Below, piece by piece: positions 47,273 through 55,945 of a stretch of DNA of 64,000 nucleotides. Both the position numbers and the translations under genes were made by a program. Numbering within the stretch: the stretch's first letter is position 1; every line of letters begins with the position of its first letter. The notes beneath the pieces are model-generated. The model was given only the letters and a program-made list of their open reading frames with translations. It was not told the origin of the DNA and ran no database searches. Origin of the DNA: Gluconobacter sphaericus NBRC 12467 (GTDB lineage Bacteria; Pseudomonadota; Alphaproteobacteria; Acetobacterales; Acetobacteraceae); contig NZ_BJMK01000005.1 of assembly GCF_006539125.1 (NCBI RefSeq), positions 62,001 through 126,000 of the forward strand, read 5' to 3'.

Positions 47273-50004
47273 TCCTTCTCGCCCCGCTCCTGCTGCTTGG
47301 CCTTCTCACGCTACCCGCCCTGTGGTGGCTGGTCCGTGCCACTCCGCCTGCCCCCCAGGATCAGCGCTTTCCGTCCCTGCTGATCCTGAACCGGCTGACC
47401 GCCCGGCGTGAAGATGCGGCCCGCTCCCCGCTCTGGCTCCTGCTTCTGCGCACGGCCGCCGTGGCCCTCGTCATTTTCGGACTGGCCCGGCCTGTCCTGA
47501 CCCCGCGTCAGGCCGAAACCGGAAACGGCCCACTGACGCTCGTTCTTGATGACGGCTGGGCCGCCATTCCGCACTGGAACGAGCGTATTTCCGCGGCTCT
47601 GGCGCTTGGTGAAACTGCGATCCGCAATGGTCAGGACGTGACGCTGCTTCATACTGCCCGCGCGCCTGATGGCGCGATGCCCGAAGCGTTCACGACACAT
47701 GATGCGCATGCTTTGTCAGAGCATCTCTCCCGCCTGCGGCCTCAGCCCTGGCCAACGGACCGTCAGGCTCTGGCAAACCTGCTCCAGCACCGGGACATGT
47801 CTGATCAGCGCGTGATGATGCTGTCTGACGGCTTGGCGGCGGACGGTGACACAGCCCTGCATGACGCGCTCGCAAAAGCCCGTTCCGTGCAAGACATGCG
47901 CTGGAATGACTGTGACATTCTGCGTCTTGCCGCATCTACCGGTCAGGACGGCGCTCTTCATGCCCGAGTGGACACGCCGTCCTGCCCGACCCGGACCGTG
48001 ACGCTGCATGCTGCCAATGCCAATGGCGGAACGCTCGCGGCCTATCCCATCAGAACCGGGCAGGATCAGACCATTTCGCTCCCAGCTCTGCTGCGGAACC
48101 AACTCGATCATCTGACGCTGGAAGGCGCCACCGGTCCCGCTGCGATCCATCTGATGGGACAGGCCGATCACCGCCGCCCCGTTGGCATTCTTCAGACGCC
48201 CGGCGATGCGACACCGCTCGTCGGTTCGGCGTTCTTCCTGAACCGCGCATTGCAACCCATTTCAGACCTGCATAGCGGGGATGCGACGGCCCTGCTGGGT
48301 GCTCCCCTGTCTGTCCTGATCGCAACGGATGGCGCGCTTTCCGGCGATCAGACGCGCAGCCGTGTCCTGAACTGGGTCCGTCATGGCGGCATGCTCGTCC
48401 GCTTTGCCGGTCCCGGCCTCGCCGCCGATCAGGAGGCGGCTTCCGACACCACATCTGACGCGCTCCTGCCCGTCCATCTCACGAGCGGCATGCGACAGCT
48501 CGGCGGTCCCATGTCCTGGGGCAAGCCGCAGACGCTGGCGCCCTTCCCCGAGACTTCGCCCTTCTCCGACCTGACGATCCCACCCGATGTCACGGTCTCC
48601 CGGCAGGTTCTGGCCAAGCCCGAAACGGGCCTCACGGATCACGTCTGGGCGGCCCTGAGCGACGGCACGCCCCTTGTGACCGCCCGGGCGGAAGGCAATG
48701 GCGAAATCGTCCTGTTCCATGTCACGGCCTCGCCGGACTGGTCCAATGTCCCGCTGTCGGGGCTGTTCCCCGACATGCTGGAGCGCCTGATCGAACGTTC
48801 GGCCGGCGTTGCGGGCGGTGGACCTTCGGAGCTTGCCCCTTGGCGTATTGTTGGAAGTGACGGTGGGCTCATCATGCCGCCACAGGCTGCACGCTCCATC
48901 CGCGTCTCGGATCTGACGCATACAGCCGTGTCCGTTGCCCATCCCGCCGGGCTTTACGGTCCGGCCCACGGAACGCATGCCCTGAACCTTTCCGATTCTG
49001 CGCCTGCAATGAAGGAAGAACCCCTGCTCGGAACCCGGATTTCACCGGACGGTGCCCATGCGGACCGTCCGCTTGGACCTGCGTTGATGACAGCGGGCCT
49101 GATCCTTTTGCTGCTGGATCTGATCCTGTCTCTGCGGCGTCGTGGGCTACTGGGAGCTCTGGGCGTGGCCTGCCTGCTGATCCTGCCCGTGGCCCATGCC
49201 CAGCCCCCGACGCAGCTGCCTCCTCTACCGGCAACAGTGCCTCAGGCTGCGCTCGATACACGGCTGGCCTATGTCATCACCGGCCATGACGATATCGATA
49301 CCGTCTCCCGCGAGGGGCTTCAGGGCCTGTCCGACTTTACGACTGCACGCAGTTCCGCAACACTCGGCCACCCGGATGGTGTCGTTCCGGGCAAGGACGA
49401 TCTGGCGTTCTATCCACTTCTGTACTGGCCGATTACACCCGATGCCCAGCCCGATCCCGAGCGCACGAAAGCCCTCAATGCGTTCATGGATCACGGCGGC
49501 ATCCTGCTGATCGACGAACAGGGCGCGGGCACCGATACGGATTCCGGAACCAGTTCCGCTGCCCGGGCCGCGCTTCAGCGCGTGACTGATGGTCTCGTCA
49601 TCCCGCCGCTCACCAAGCTGACGGAAAAGCACGTTCTGGCTCACACTTTCTATCTGCTGCACAGCGGCTTTCCCGGCCGCGTTGCCGGGCAGCCGGTCTA
49701 TGTCGCGCGCAATGGCGATGAGGCAAATGATGACGTCAGTCCGGTCATCATCGGTAATGGCGACTGGGCGCATGCCTGGGCCGTGGACGGATCGGGCAAC
49801 CATCCCTTCGCCGTCATTCCCGGTGGCGAGGAACAGCGCACACAGGCCTATCGTTTTGGCATGAACATGGTGCTGTACGCCCTGACCGGAAACTACAAGA
49901 ACGATCAGGCGCAGTACCCGGAAATGCTCCGCCGCCTCGGCACACCACACTCCGGAGCCTCCACAACCCGTCCCGACAGCGTTGACGAGGAGGACGCACC
50001 ATGA
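47269..50004 (+). CDS. DUF4159 domain membrane protein with BatA-type N-terminus
   Basis: A protein of 911 residues. Two N-terminal transmembrane helices have the BatA layout (LLLGLLTLPALWWLVRATPP, then SPLWLLLLRTAAVALVIFGL). A VWA-like domain follows in which the metal site has become VLDDGWAAI, so the serines are lost. A GATase-like segment is next (about 330-480). Another helix pair lies near 610-640 and 650-665, and a C-terminal DUF4159 domain runs from about 680 (FMDHGGILLIDEQGAGT). Start and stop codons overlap both neighbours. Confidence 0.88.
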   Translation: MILLAPLLLLGLLTLPALWWLVRATPPAPQDQRFPSLLILNRLTARREDAARSPLWLLLLRTAAVALVIFGLARPVLTPRQAETGNGPLTLVLDDGWAAIPHWNERISAALALGETAIRNGQDVTLLHTARAPDGAMPEAFTTHDAHALSEHLSRLRPQPWPTDRQALANLLQHRDMSDQRVMMLSDGLAADGDTALHDALAKARSVQDMRWNDCDILRLAASTGQDGALHARVDTPSCPTRTVTLHAANANGGTLAAYPIRTGQDQTISLPALLRNQLDHLTLEGATGPAAIHLMGQADHRRPVGILQTPGDATPLVGSAFFLNRALQPISDLHSGDATALLGAPLSVLIATDGALSGDQTRSRVLNWVRHGGMLVRFAGPGLAADQEAASDTTSDALLPVHLTSGMRQLGGPMSWGKPQTLAPFPETSPFSDLTIPPDVTVSRQVLAKPETGLTDHVWAALSDGTPLVTARAEGNGEIVLFHVTASPDWSNVPLSGLFPDMLERLIERSAGVAGGGPSELAPWRIVGSDGGLIMPPQAARSIRVSDLTHTAVSVAHPAGLYGPAHGTHALNLSDSAPAMKEEPLLGTRISPDGAHADRPLGPALMTAGLILLLLDLILSLRRRGLLGALGVACLLILPVAHAQPPTQLPPLPATVPQAALDTRLAYVITGHDDIDTVSREGLQGLSDFTTARSSATLGHPDGVVPGKDDLAFYPLLYWPITPDAQPDPERTKALNAFMDHGGILLIDEQGAGTDTDSGTSSAARAALQRVTDGLVIPPLTKLTEKHVLAHTFYLLHSGFPGRVAGQPVYVARNGDEANDDVSPVIIGNGDWAHAWAVDGSGNHPFAVIPGGEEQRTQAYRFGMNMVLYALTGNYKNDQAQYPEMLRRLGTPHSGASTTRPDSVDEEDAP

Positions 50005-52040
50005 TGTTCGACCTGTCTCCCATGCTGCCGGTCTGGCTGCTGGCGACGCTGGCAATCCTGACTGTTGCCGGCGCGATTTACGGTACTATCCGTGGCGCAC
50101 GCGGCATGCTCTGGCGGGCTCTCGCTGTGCTGGCCCTGCTGGGCTGGCTGTCCGGACCACGTTCACTGCATCCGGTGCTGCGCCCCGTGCCACAGGATGC
50201 ACTTCTGGTCGTGGACCGCTCGGCCTCCATGCAGGTCGGCCACCGGACTGCCATCGCTGACCACGCTGCCGAACAGATCATGCAGGACGCCGCCCATCTT
50301 CCTGGCCTGACTCTGCACCGTGTCGATGTCCCGGGCGGTACCGGTCACGGAACGCGCCTGTTCGAAGCTCTCGACCACGCCGATCTGCCGCAGGGTCGCT
50401 TCGCGGGCGCCATTGTCGTGACGGATGGCATGGATCATGACGTTCCACCCCATCTGCCGCCCCGCTTTCATGGCGCAAACGGCCAGACACTTCCTCTGCA
50501 TCTTCTGCTGACGGCGCATGGCGAAGAACAGGACCGGCGCCTGCGTATCCTGAGCACACCGCCCTATGCGATCGTCGGGCAGAACGCCACGATCCGCGTG
50601 CAGGTGGACGATCTGGGCACCACGAGTGCTTCAAACGCCATTCTCACAATTCGCTCCGGTGACGCCCCGCCGCAGACACGCTCCATCCAGACCGGCACGC
50701 CGCAGGACATCACGTTGCCCGTCCAGCATCCCGGCGAGACGCTGGTTGGGTTGTCCGTATCCCCTCTGGCCGGAGAAGCGTCCACCGAGAATAACAGTGA
50801 AGTCGTCCGCATTCGGGGTGTTCGCGACCGGTTGCGCGTCCTTCTGGTTTCGGGTGTCCCCAATCAGGGTGAACGCGTCTGGCGCCGCCTGCTAAAGGCC
50901 GATCCGTCCGTCGATCTCGTACACTTCACCATCCTGCGCTCCCCCAATACCGATGACGGCACGCCGCTGTCGGATCTGGCGCTGATCCCGTTCCCGATCC
51001 GCGAACTGTTTCAGGAGAAAATCCGCAGCTTCGACCTCATTATTCTGGACGGCTTTCGCAACAGCAACATTCTCCCCGATGAATACCTGACCAATATCGC
51101 CGATTATGTCCGTAACGGCGGCGGACTGTTGGTAACGGCCGGTCCTGAATTCACGCAGGACGGCACGCTTCAGGATACAAGCCTCGCGCAGGTTCTCCCC
51201 GCGCATGTCAGCACAGACGGAATCGTCACCCACGCCTTCCGCCCTGCCCTGACAGATCTTGGCAAAACCCACCCCGTAACTGCAGGCCTGACAGAAGACT
51301 GGGGGCCCTGGTACCGGGCCCTTCGTCCGGACCAGTCACACGGCGAAGACCTGATGCATGGCCCCGATGGCGCGCCGCTTCTGCTGCTGGACCGGGTAGG
51401 TCAGGGACGCGTGGCCATGCTGCTATCGGACCAGCTCTGGCTCTGGTCGCGTGGTGAAGGTGGCGGCGGACCGCAGGCCGAGCTTCTGCGTCGCCTGTCA
51501 CACTGGCTGATGAAGGAGCCGGACCTTGAAGAAAACCGCCTCACCGCCCGGATCGAAAGCGGTCAGTTGGATATCGAGCGCCACGCCGCGGGACAGGCCG
51601 TTTCGCCTGAGGCTTTCGTCACGGCGCCGGACGGAAAACGCACGCCCGTTACCCTGAAACAGACGGATGGCGTCTGGCACGCCACGCTCGCCGCCACGAT
51701 GCCCGGAATCTGGAGCGTCCGGCAGGATGGTCTCGTCGCCTTTGCCAGCCCGGTCTCGCATGATCCGATCGAACGGCAGGACCTGCGCGCCACCGCGACC
51801 GTCATGGACGGCAGTGCCAAAGCCTCCGGCGGGTCAGTCTCCTGGATCGCGGATCATACGCCGCATCTGAAACAGGTTCCCACCGGTTCGGCCATGAGCG
51901 GTTCGGACTGGATGGGCCTGCCCGTCACGACCGCCGCCGTCGCGGGTGAGACACGCACCAAAGACCTCATTCCCGCTTGGGCAGCCCTGATTGCGGCGCT
52001 GATTTTCCTCGCAGTCGGCTGGTGGCGGGAAGGTCATTGA
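50001..52040 (+). CDS. Membrane protein with VWA and GATase-like domains
   Basis: A protein of 679 residues. Two N-terminal helices (about 10-60) are followed by a VWA-like domain with an intact metal site, LLVVDRSASMQ, and the second-loop aspartate in IVVTDGMDHD. A class-I glutamine-amidotransferase-like fold without the catalytic cysteine follows (about 270-480, IADYVRNGGGLLVTAGPEF). A C-terminal helix (AWAALIAALIFLAVGWW) ends just before the stop. It is the fourth member of the moxR operon and overlaps the previous gene by 4 bp. Confidence 0.87.
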   Translation: MMFDLSPMLPVWLLATLAILTVAGAIYGTIRGARGMLWRALAVLALLGWLSGPRSLHPVLRPVPQDALLVVDRSASMQVGHRTAIADHAAEQIMQDAAHLPGLTLHRVDVPGGTGHGTRLFEALDHADLPQGRFAGAIVVTDGMDHDVPPHLPPRFHGANGQTLPLHLLLTAHGEEQDRRLRILSTPPYAIVGQNATIRVQVDDLGTTSASNAILTIRSGDAPPQTRSIQTGTPQDITLPVQHPGETLVGLSVSPLAGEASTENNSEVVRIRGVRDRLRVLLVSGVPNQGERVWRRLLKADPSVDLVHFTILRSPNTDDGTPLSDLALIPFPIRELFQEKIRSFDLIILDGFRNSNILPDEYLTNIADYVRNGGGLLVTAGPEFTQDGTLQDTSLAQVLPAHVSTDGIVTHAFRPALTDLGKTHPVTAGLTEDWGPWYRALRPDQSHGEDLMHGPDGAPLLLLDRVGQGRVAMLLSDQLWLWSRGEGGGGPQAELLRRLSHWLMKEPDLEENRLTARIESGQLDIERHAAGQAVSPEAFVTAPDGKRTPVTLKQTDGVWHATLAATMPGIWSVRQDGLVAFASPVSHDPIERQDLRATATVMDGSAKASGGSVSWIADHTPHLKQVPTGSAMSGSDWMGLPVTTAAVAGETRTKDLIPAWAALIAALIFLAVGWWREGH

Positions 52041-52117
52041 AAAAATGTCACAATCCGGCACGCCCAAGAGGCATCTGCAGACTCGCACAGGACGCTCGAT
52101 CACAGTATATTGGCATT

Positions 52118-52735
52118 ATGCGACTGCTCCCCACCCTGCCCCGCCTGCTGCTCATTGCTGCTCTGGCAATGACGCCGACGATTCTCGTACCTTGGCATCA
52201 TGCCCAGGCTCAGGATGCCGACGACGCCGAGGCTGAACAGGAAGCCGAAGCCAACCAGAAGAAGGCCGAGGCCCGCAAAGCCGCCCGCCGCGCCGCGCCG
52301 CCTTCCGCCCTCCCCGGAGCAGAAGCATCCGATGACGATGCCGGTCATGCCCGTTCCGACGTAAATCCGACCACCGCGCTGTTCGATGCCATCAACCGTG
52401 GCTCGCTCAACGCTGCGAAAGAGGCCCTCAATCGCGGTGCAGATATGGGCGGTCACAACGTTTTGGATCAGACCCCGCTGGACATGGCCATCGACCTAAA
52501 CCGCAAGGATATCATGTTCCTGCTCCTGTCGATGCGGACCTACAACCCGGATGGCAAGATCGAGAACAGCGTCTCTGACGGGGGCGTCGAAATGAAGAAC
52601 GGCAGCGGCCATCTCACGATCGGCGGCAAATCCGTCACCCCGAAGCGCTCTCTCGTCGCAGCATCATCGCATTTCGATACGAGCGGCGGAAAACCGGACC
52701 CATCAGTCGGCTTCCTTGGTTTTGCAGGCCACTAA
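52118..52735 (+). CDS. Secreted ankyrin-repeat protein
   Basis: A protein of 205 residues with a signal peptide (LLPTLPRLLLIAALAMTP, cleavage near AQAQ). A Glu/Ala/Lys-rich low-complexity linker follows, then one or two ankyrin-like repeats (TTALFDAINRGSLNAAKEAL, then NRGADMGGHNVLDQTPLDMA). No ribosome site is seen before the ATG. It lies 77 bp after the moxR operon and could be its last gene; a strong terminator follows. Confidence 0.8.
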   Translation: MRLLPTLPRLLLIAALAMTPTILVPWHHAQAQDADDAEAEQEAEANQKKAEARKAARRAAPPSALPGAEASDDDAGHARSDVNPTTALFDAINRGSLNAAKEALNRGADMGGHNVLDQTPLDMAIDLNRKDIMFLLLSMRTYNPDGKIENSVSDGGVEMKNGSGHLTIGGKSVTPKRSLVAASSHFDTSGGKPDPSVGFLGFAGH

Positions 52736-52755
52736 TACTTCTGCACACCAAACAC

Positions 52756-52789
52756 AAAAAAAGCCGGAGACCAGTCTCCGGCTTTTTTT
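52756..52789. terminator. Bidirectional rho-independent terminator
   Basis: A symmetrical hairpin: A-run, GCCGGAGA, loop CCAG, TCTCCGGC, T-run (seven A and seven T). It separates the convergent ankyrin and ccrM genes and should stop transcription from both sides. Confidence 0.95.
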
Positions 52790-52808
52790 ATGAGCACTAC
52801 CCCAGGCG

Positions 52809-53894
52809 TCAGCCGACGTTGCGGAGCGCCTGGCCTTCCTGACGCAGCACATCGATCTGGACGTACTGGCCGTCCCGCTCGAAATACCAGAATGTCCAGC
52901 CATTGCAGGATGGCGCATTGGTCAGCATCGCACCAAGCTTGTGGATCGACCCGCGCTGATTGCCCGACACGAGTGTGCCATCAGGCGTGACGGTTGCTTT
53001 GAGGCGCTTCTGCCGGTCATAGAGCAGCGTCCCGGCCGGCAGAATGCCGGTTTCCACGAAACTGCCGAACGGAATGCGCGGCATTTCGCGCTTGGCGGGC
53101 GTTGTTGCCAGCTGCTCGGAGGTCAGGCGTTCTTCACCCGCCACACGTTCCCGGGCTGCCTTGACGTAGTCAGGGTGACGTTCAATGGCGATGTAATGAC
53201 GCCCAAGGCGCTTGGCCATCGCTGGCGTCGTACCACTTCCACAGAACGGATCAAGCACCACATCATTGGCATTGGTCGAAGCCACCAGCACACGATGCAG
53301 CAGGCTTTCCGGCTTCTGCGTCGGATGAAGTTTCAGGCCATGTTCGTTTTTCAGACGTTCATTGCCCGTGCACAGCGGCAGGTACCAGTCCGAACGCATC
53401 TGAAGATCGTCGTTCAGGGCCTTCATGGCCTGATAGTTGAAGCGATACTTGCTCTGCGGACCGCGCGCCGCCCAGATCAGAGTTTCATGCGCATTCGTAA
53501 AGCGACGTCCGCGGAAATTGGGCATCGGGTTGGACTTGCGCCAGACGATGTCATTCAGGATCCAGAACCCCAGATCCTGCATGATCGCGCCCAGGCGGAA
53601 GACGTTGTGATACGATCCGATAACCCAGATCGTGCCGTCCTTGTGCAGGATACGGCGCGCTTCACTTAGCCATTCGCGCGTAAAATTATCGTAGGTCGCG
53701 TAATCCGCGAACTTGTCCCAGTCATCGTCCACACCATCCACTACAGTTTCGTCTGGACGGCGCAGCTCACCACGCAGCTGAAGGTTGTACGGAGGGTCGG
53801 CGAAAATGCAGTCCACACTCCCATCAGGAAGCGTCTTCATCGTTTCGATGCACTCTCCACGCAGGATCTGGTCGACGGGAAATTCACCGCTCAT
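52809..53894 (-). CDS. ccrM: Adenine-specific DNA methyltransferase CcrM (GANTC)
   Basis: A beta-class N6-adenine methyltransferase of 361 residues. The catalytic DPPY is at 33-36 and the SAM motif FCGSGTT at 217-223. The C-terminal RAMA-type DNA-binding domain (about 270-360, [20 protein letters not shown]) is typical of CcrM, which methylates GANTC in a cell-cycle-dependent way in alphaproteobacteria. It overlaps the end of rnhB (ATGA), so expression depends on the rnhB promoter, where GANTC sites cluster. Confidence 0.95.
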   Translation of the reverse strand: MSGEFPVDQILRGECIETMKTLPDGSVDCIFADPPYNLQLRGELRRPDETVVDGVDDDWDKFADYATYDNFTREWLSEARRILHKDGTIWVIGSYHNVFRLGAIMQDLGFWILNDIVWRKSNPMPNFRGRRFTNAHETLIWAARGPQSKYRFNYQAMKALNDDLQMRSDWYLPLCTGNERLKNEHGLKLHPTQKPESLLHRVLVASTNANDVVLDPFCGSGTTPAMAKRLGRHYIAIERHPDYVKAARERVAGEERLTSEQLATTPAKREMPRIPFGSFVETGILPAGTLLYDRQKRLKATVTPDGTLVSGNQRGSIHKLGAMLTNAPSCNGWTFWYFERDGQYVQIDVLRQEGQALRNVG

Positions 53895-54514
53895 GCTGCG
53901 TGTGCCTCTGCTTCAATCATGTTTCGTATCGGCGCAAACCCGCGCCTGTGATGGGGGGTCACTCCCCGGAGCCTCAGTCCCTGCATGTGCGCGGCCGTGC
54001 CGTAACCGGCATTGCGCTCCCACCCATAAGCATCATGCCGCATGGCCAGACGGGTCATCAGTCGATCCCGCGTCACTTTTGCGATGATAGAGGCTGCGGC
54101 AATGGACAGGCTGATACCGTCTCCACCGATCACCATTTTTATGGGGCATGGCAGCTTCGGAGCATGTTTGCCGTCCACAAGCGCCAAATCGGGAGTGCGT
54201 CCCAGACGGGACAGCGCACGCCGCATGGCCAGATAGCAGGCCTGGGCGATGTTGATCCGTTCGATTTCCGCGACCGAGGCGGCACCAATACCGATCAGCG
54301 CCTGCTCATCGGCCATCAGGGCCTCATAGGCCAGCATCCGGCGACGAGCCGTCAGTTTCTTGGAATCATCAAGGAGGGAAGATAGGGTTTCTGACGGGGG
54401 AGCAGTAAATGCTACGGCAGAAGCCACTACCGGCCCTGCCAGAGGACCACGCCCAACCTCGTCGATCCCGACGACCAGCCCCCCATGGGCAGCTTCCAGG
54501 GCGTAATCCGGCAT
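53891..54514 (-). CDS. rnhB: Ribonuclease HII
   Basis: RnhB of 207 residues, which removes single ribonucleotides and RNA from RNA-DNA hybrids. The catalytic set is D18/E19 in [12 protein letters not shown], the aspartate of LVDGKH and the later D of [14 protein letters not shown]. The C-terminal [11 protein letters not shown] is typical. First gene of rnhB-ccrM, an arrangement common in alphaproteobacteria. Confidence 0.95.
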   Translation of the reverse strand: MPDYALEAAHGGLVVGIDEVGRGPLAGPVVASAVAFTAPPSETLSSLLDDSKKLTARRRMLAYEALMADEQALIGIGAASVAEIERINIAQACYLAMRRALSRLGRTPDLALVDGKHAPKLPCPIKMVIGGDGISLSIAAASIIAKVTRDRLMTRLAMRHDAYGWERNAGYGTAAHMQGLRLRGVTPHHRRGFAPIRNMIEAEAHAA

Positions 54515-54557
54515 TTCTGAGCATTCTCCCCGACAGACACCCCGAAATCAGGTGACC

Positions 54558-54655
54558 GAATCGGTTTTGAATCATGGCGACTCGAAAGGGAAGCCCCAAA
54601 ATGCATGTTCTCTAAGTTTAATCTGTCAAGTGTGGTGGGAAAGACTCTTTCCCAC
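54558..54655 (-). promoter_or_regulatory. rnhB-ccrM control region: GANTC cluster, palindrome and promoter
   Basis: Four GANTC sites lie at 54558, 54569, 54579 and 54643; the first three are spaced 11 and 10 bp, one helical turn. A perfect 21-bp palindrome GTGGGAAAGA-C-TCTTTCCCAC (54635-54655) has the fourth site at its centre. Next to it on the minus strand is a consensus -35 TTGACA (54624-54629) with only a weak -10 (near 54601-54607). The other three sites fall downstream, in the leader before rnhB. In Caulobacter, GANTC sites in the ccrM leader affect its transcription; the same logic is inferred here. Confidence 0.55.
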
Positions 54656-54660
54656 TACCG

Positions 54661-55296
54661 TCAGAGTTCTTCCTGTTCGTTGTTCTGACCCGAGGCTGGC
54701 GGGGTTGAGGGAGCAGACTGATTCAGCTGTCCCTGCCGGGTTTGAAGCTCGGTTTCGATCTGTGGCAACTGGTAGATTTTTTCTGTCACGTTGGCCACCA
54801 ACAGCACGAGACTCACGATCAGGAGCGACAGCCCGCGTCCGACAATCTGCCGGCGCCGCCAGAAATATCCAGGCAGGAACAGCCACCACCAGAAGCCCGG
54901 CGGCGTCTGTCCGCTTTCACGGATGGAGTTCCGGTCCAGCATAAATGCCGTAAAGAACAGGACCAGCGACATCATTCCGACAATGGAGAAAGTCCCTACC
55001 CGCTCGCTGTCAGGGATCTGGCGCCAGTCCAGAACGAGAAGCACCAGACGCTGGATCAGCCACGGCCCAACCAGCAGAACCCAGGCCCAGTGCTCCGAGA
55101 TCCCAGCCGACATACGCAGCAGCCCCGTCAGCGGAGACACCAGTCCCGCCGCGCTGGCTGGCTTCCAGACGTCACCAAATTCCGACGTCCAGACAAGCGT
55201 CTCAGGTCTGATGCGCTGCTGCATGATCAGACGCAGAATTTCCTCACGGGAGACGGGACCGGCCTGCTGCCCGTTATTCTCGTAAAACCATTCCAT
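54661..55296 (-). CDS. GYF_2 (DUF4339) domain membrane protein
   Basis: A protein of 211 residues. The N-terminal GYF_2 domain covers residues 1-50 (WFYENNGQQAGPVSREEILR, then PETLVWTSEFGDVWKPAS). Three to four transmembrane helices follow (about 70-90, 102-122, 140-160), then a Gln/Pro-rich tail. GYF-type domains bind proline-rich partners. Its ribosome binding site is inside the 3' arm of the upstream terminator-like hairpin. It ends 5 bp from the palindrome of the rnhB region. Confidence 0.82.
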   Translation of the reverse strand: MEWFYENNGQQAGPVSREEILRLIMQQRIRPETLVWTSEFGDVWKPASAAGLVSPLTGLLRMSAGISEHWAWVLLVGPWLIQRLVLLVLDWRQIPDSERVGTFSIVGMMSLVLFFTAFMLDRNSIRESGQTPPGFWWWLFLPGYFWRRRQIVGRGLSLLIVSLVLLVANVTEKIYQLPQIETELQTRQGQLNQSAPSTPPASGQNNEQEEL

Positions 55297-55298
55297 GC

Positions 55299-55329
55299 AA
55301 AAAGCCTCTCGGATTACTCCGGGAGGCTT
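55299..55329 (-). terminator. Terminator hairpin overlapping the ribosome site of the GYF_2 gene
   Basis: On the minus strand AAGCCTC-C-CGGA pairs with TCCG-A-GAGGCTT around GTAA and runs into five T, a good intrinsic terminator for the CsbD-like gene. The T-run ends 2-3 nt before the next ATG, and AGAGG, the only ribosome site for that gene, is in the 3' arm. Confidence 0.75.
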
Positions 55330-55372
55330 CTAGCACAAAGACGCTGCTGTGGTCGAAGCGCCTCTTGCTCCC

Positions 55373-55663
55373 TCAGGAGCTTTTGCGACCGAACATCAGC
55401 CCGCCCACGATCATTCCCACAACCGTCGCGATCACCAGCGAGATCAGAGGGCGGTCCTGAACGAATGCCGTCGCGGCTTCGAGCTTGGTTTCACCCTCGT
55501 CGTACAGGTCAGCGAAGTCCTGCTGCGCCATGCCGGAAAGCTGATCGAACTTGCCTTCGGCCTGCAGCTTCGCATCGCCCGTCAGACCGCCGAAACCATC
55601 CTTAACCTTCCCCTTGGCTTCGTCCAGGAGGCCCTCGGCCTTCATCTCAGTTGTATCAGCCAT
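55373..55663 (-). CDS. CsbD-like protein with C-terminal membrane anchor
   Basis: A protein of 96 residues. The N-terminal CsbD-like part (LLDEAKGKVKDGFGGLTGDA) is followed by an amphipathic stretch and one C-terminal transmembrane helix (LISLVIATVVGMIVGGLMFG). That combination also resembles the DUF883 family of ribosome-associated membrane proteins. ATG 55663 has GAGGAGAAC upstream; an in-frame extension to 55822 lacks support. Confidence 0.85.
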   Translation of the reverse strand: MADTTEMKAEGLLDEAKGKVKDGFGGLTGDAKLQAEGKFDQLSGMAQQDFADLYDEGETKLEAATAFVQDRPLISLVIATVVGMIVGGLMFGRKSS

Positions 55664-55848
55664 CTTGTTCTCCTCTTTCCGGATAGACCTGTGCCCGCAT
55701 TCAAACGCGCGACAGGAGCATCCGGTTCCTGTTCGATATGATCCCTGAGCGCAGAAGAGACAAGCCCCGGGGATAAGGTAACGAAGGGTATCATTTACCC
55801 TGTTTTTGATTTTCGTTGTCAAAACTGAACAGGATTTAAGGTCGTGTC

Positions 55849-55878
55849 ATGGCAGGCGCTGGTTTCCTGCCGTATAGT
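55849..55878 (+). promoter_or_regulatory. Possible promoter of the mdtABC operon
   Basis: ATGGCA (55849-55854, four of six matches to TTGACA) and TATAGT (55873-55878) are 18 bp apart, and the -10 ends 67 bp before mdtA. This is a pattern match only; no operator dyad was recognised around it. Confidence 0.3.
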
Positions 55879-55945
55879 TATAGAAACACACAGCATCGCC
55901 GCCTGAGAGCCCTGTGCTCTGGTATACGGGAAAGACAGAACCATC

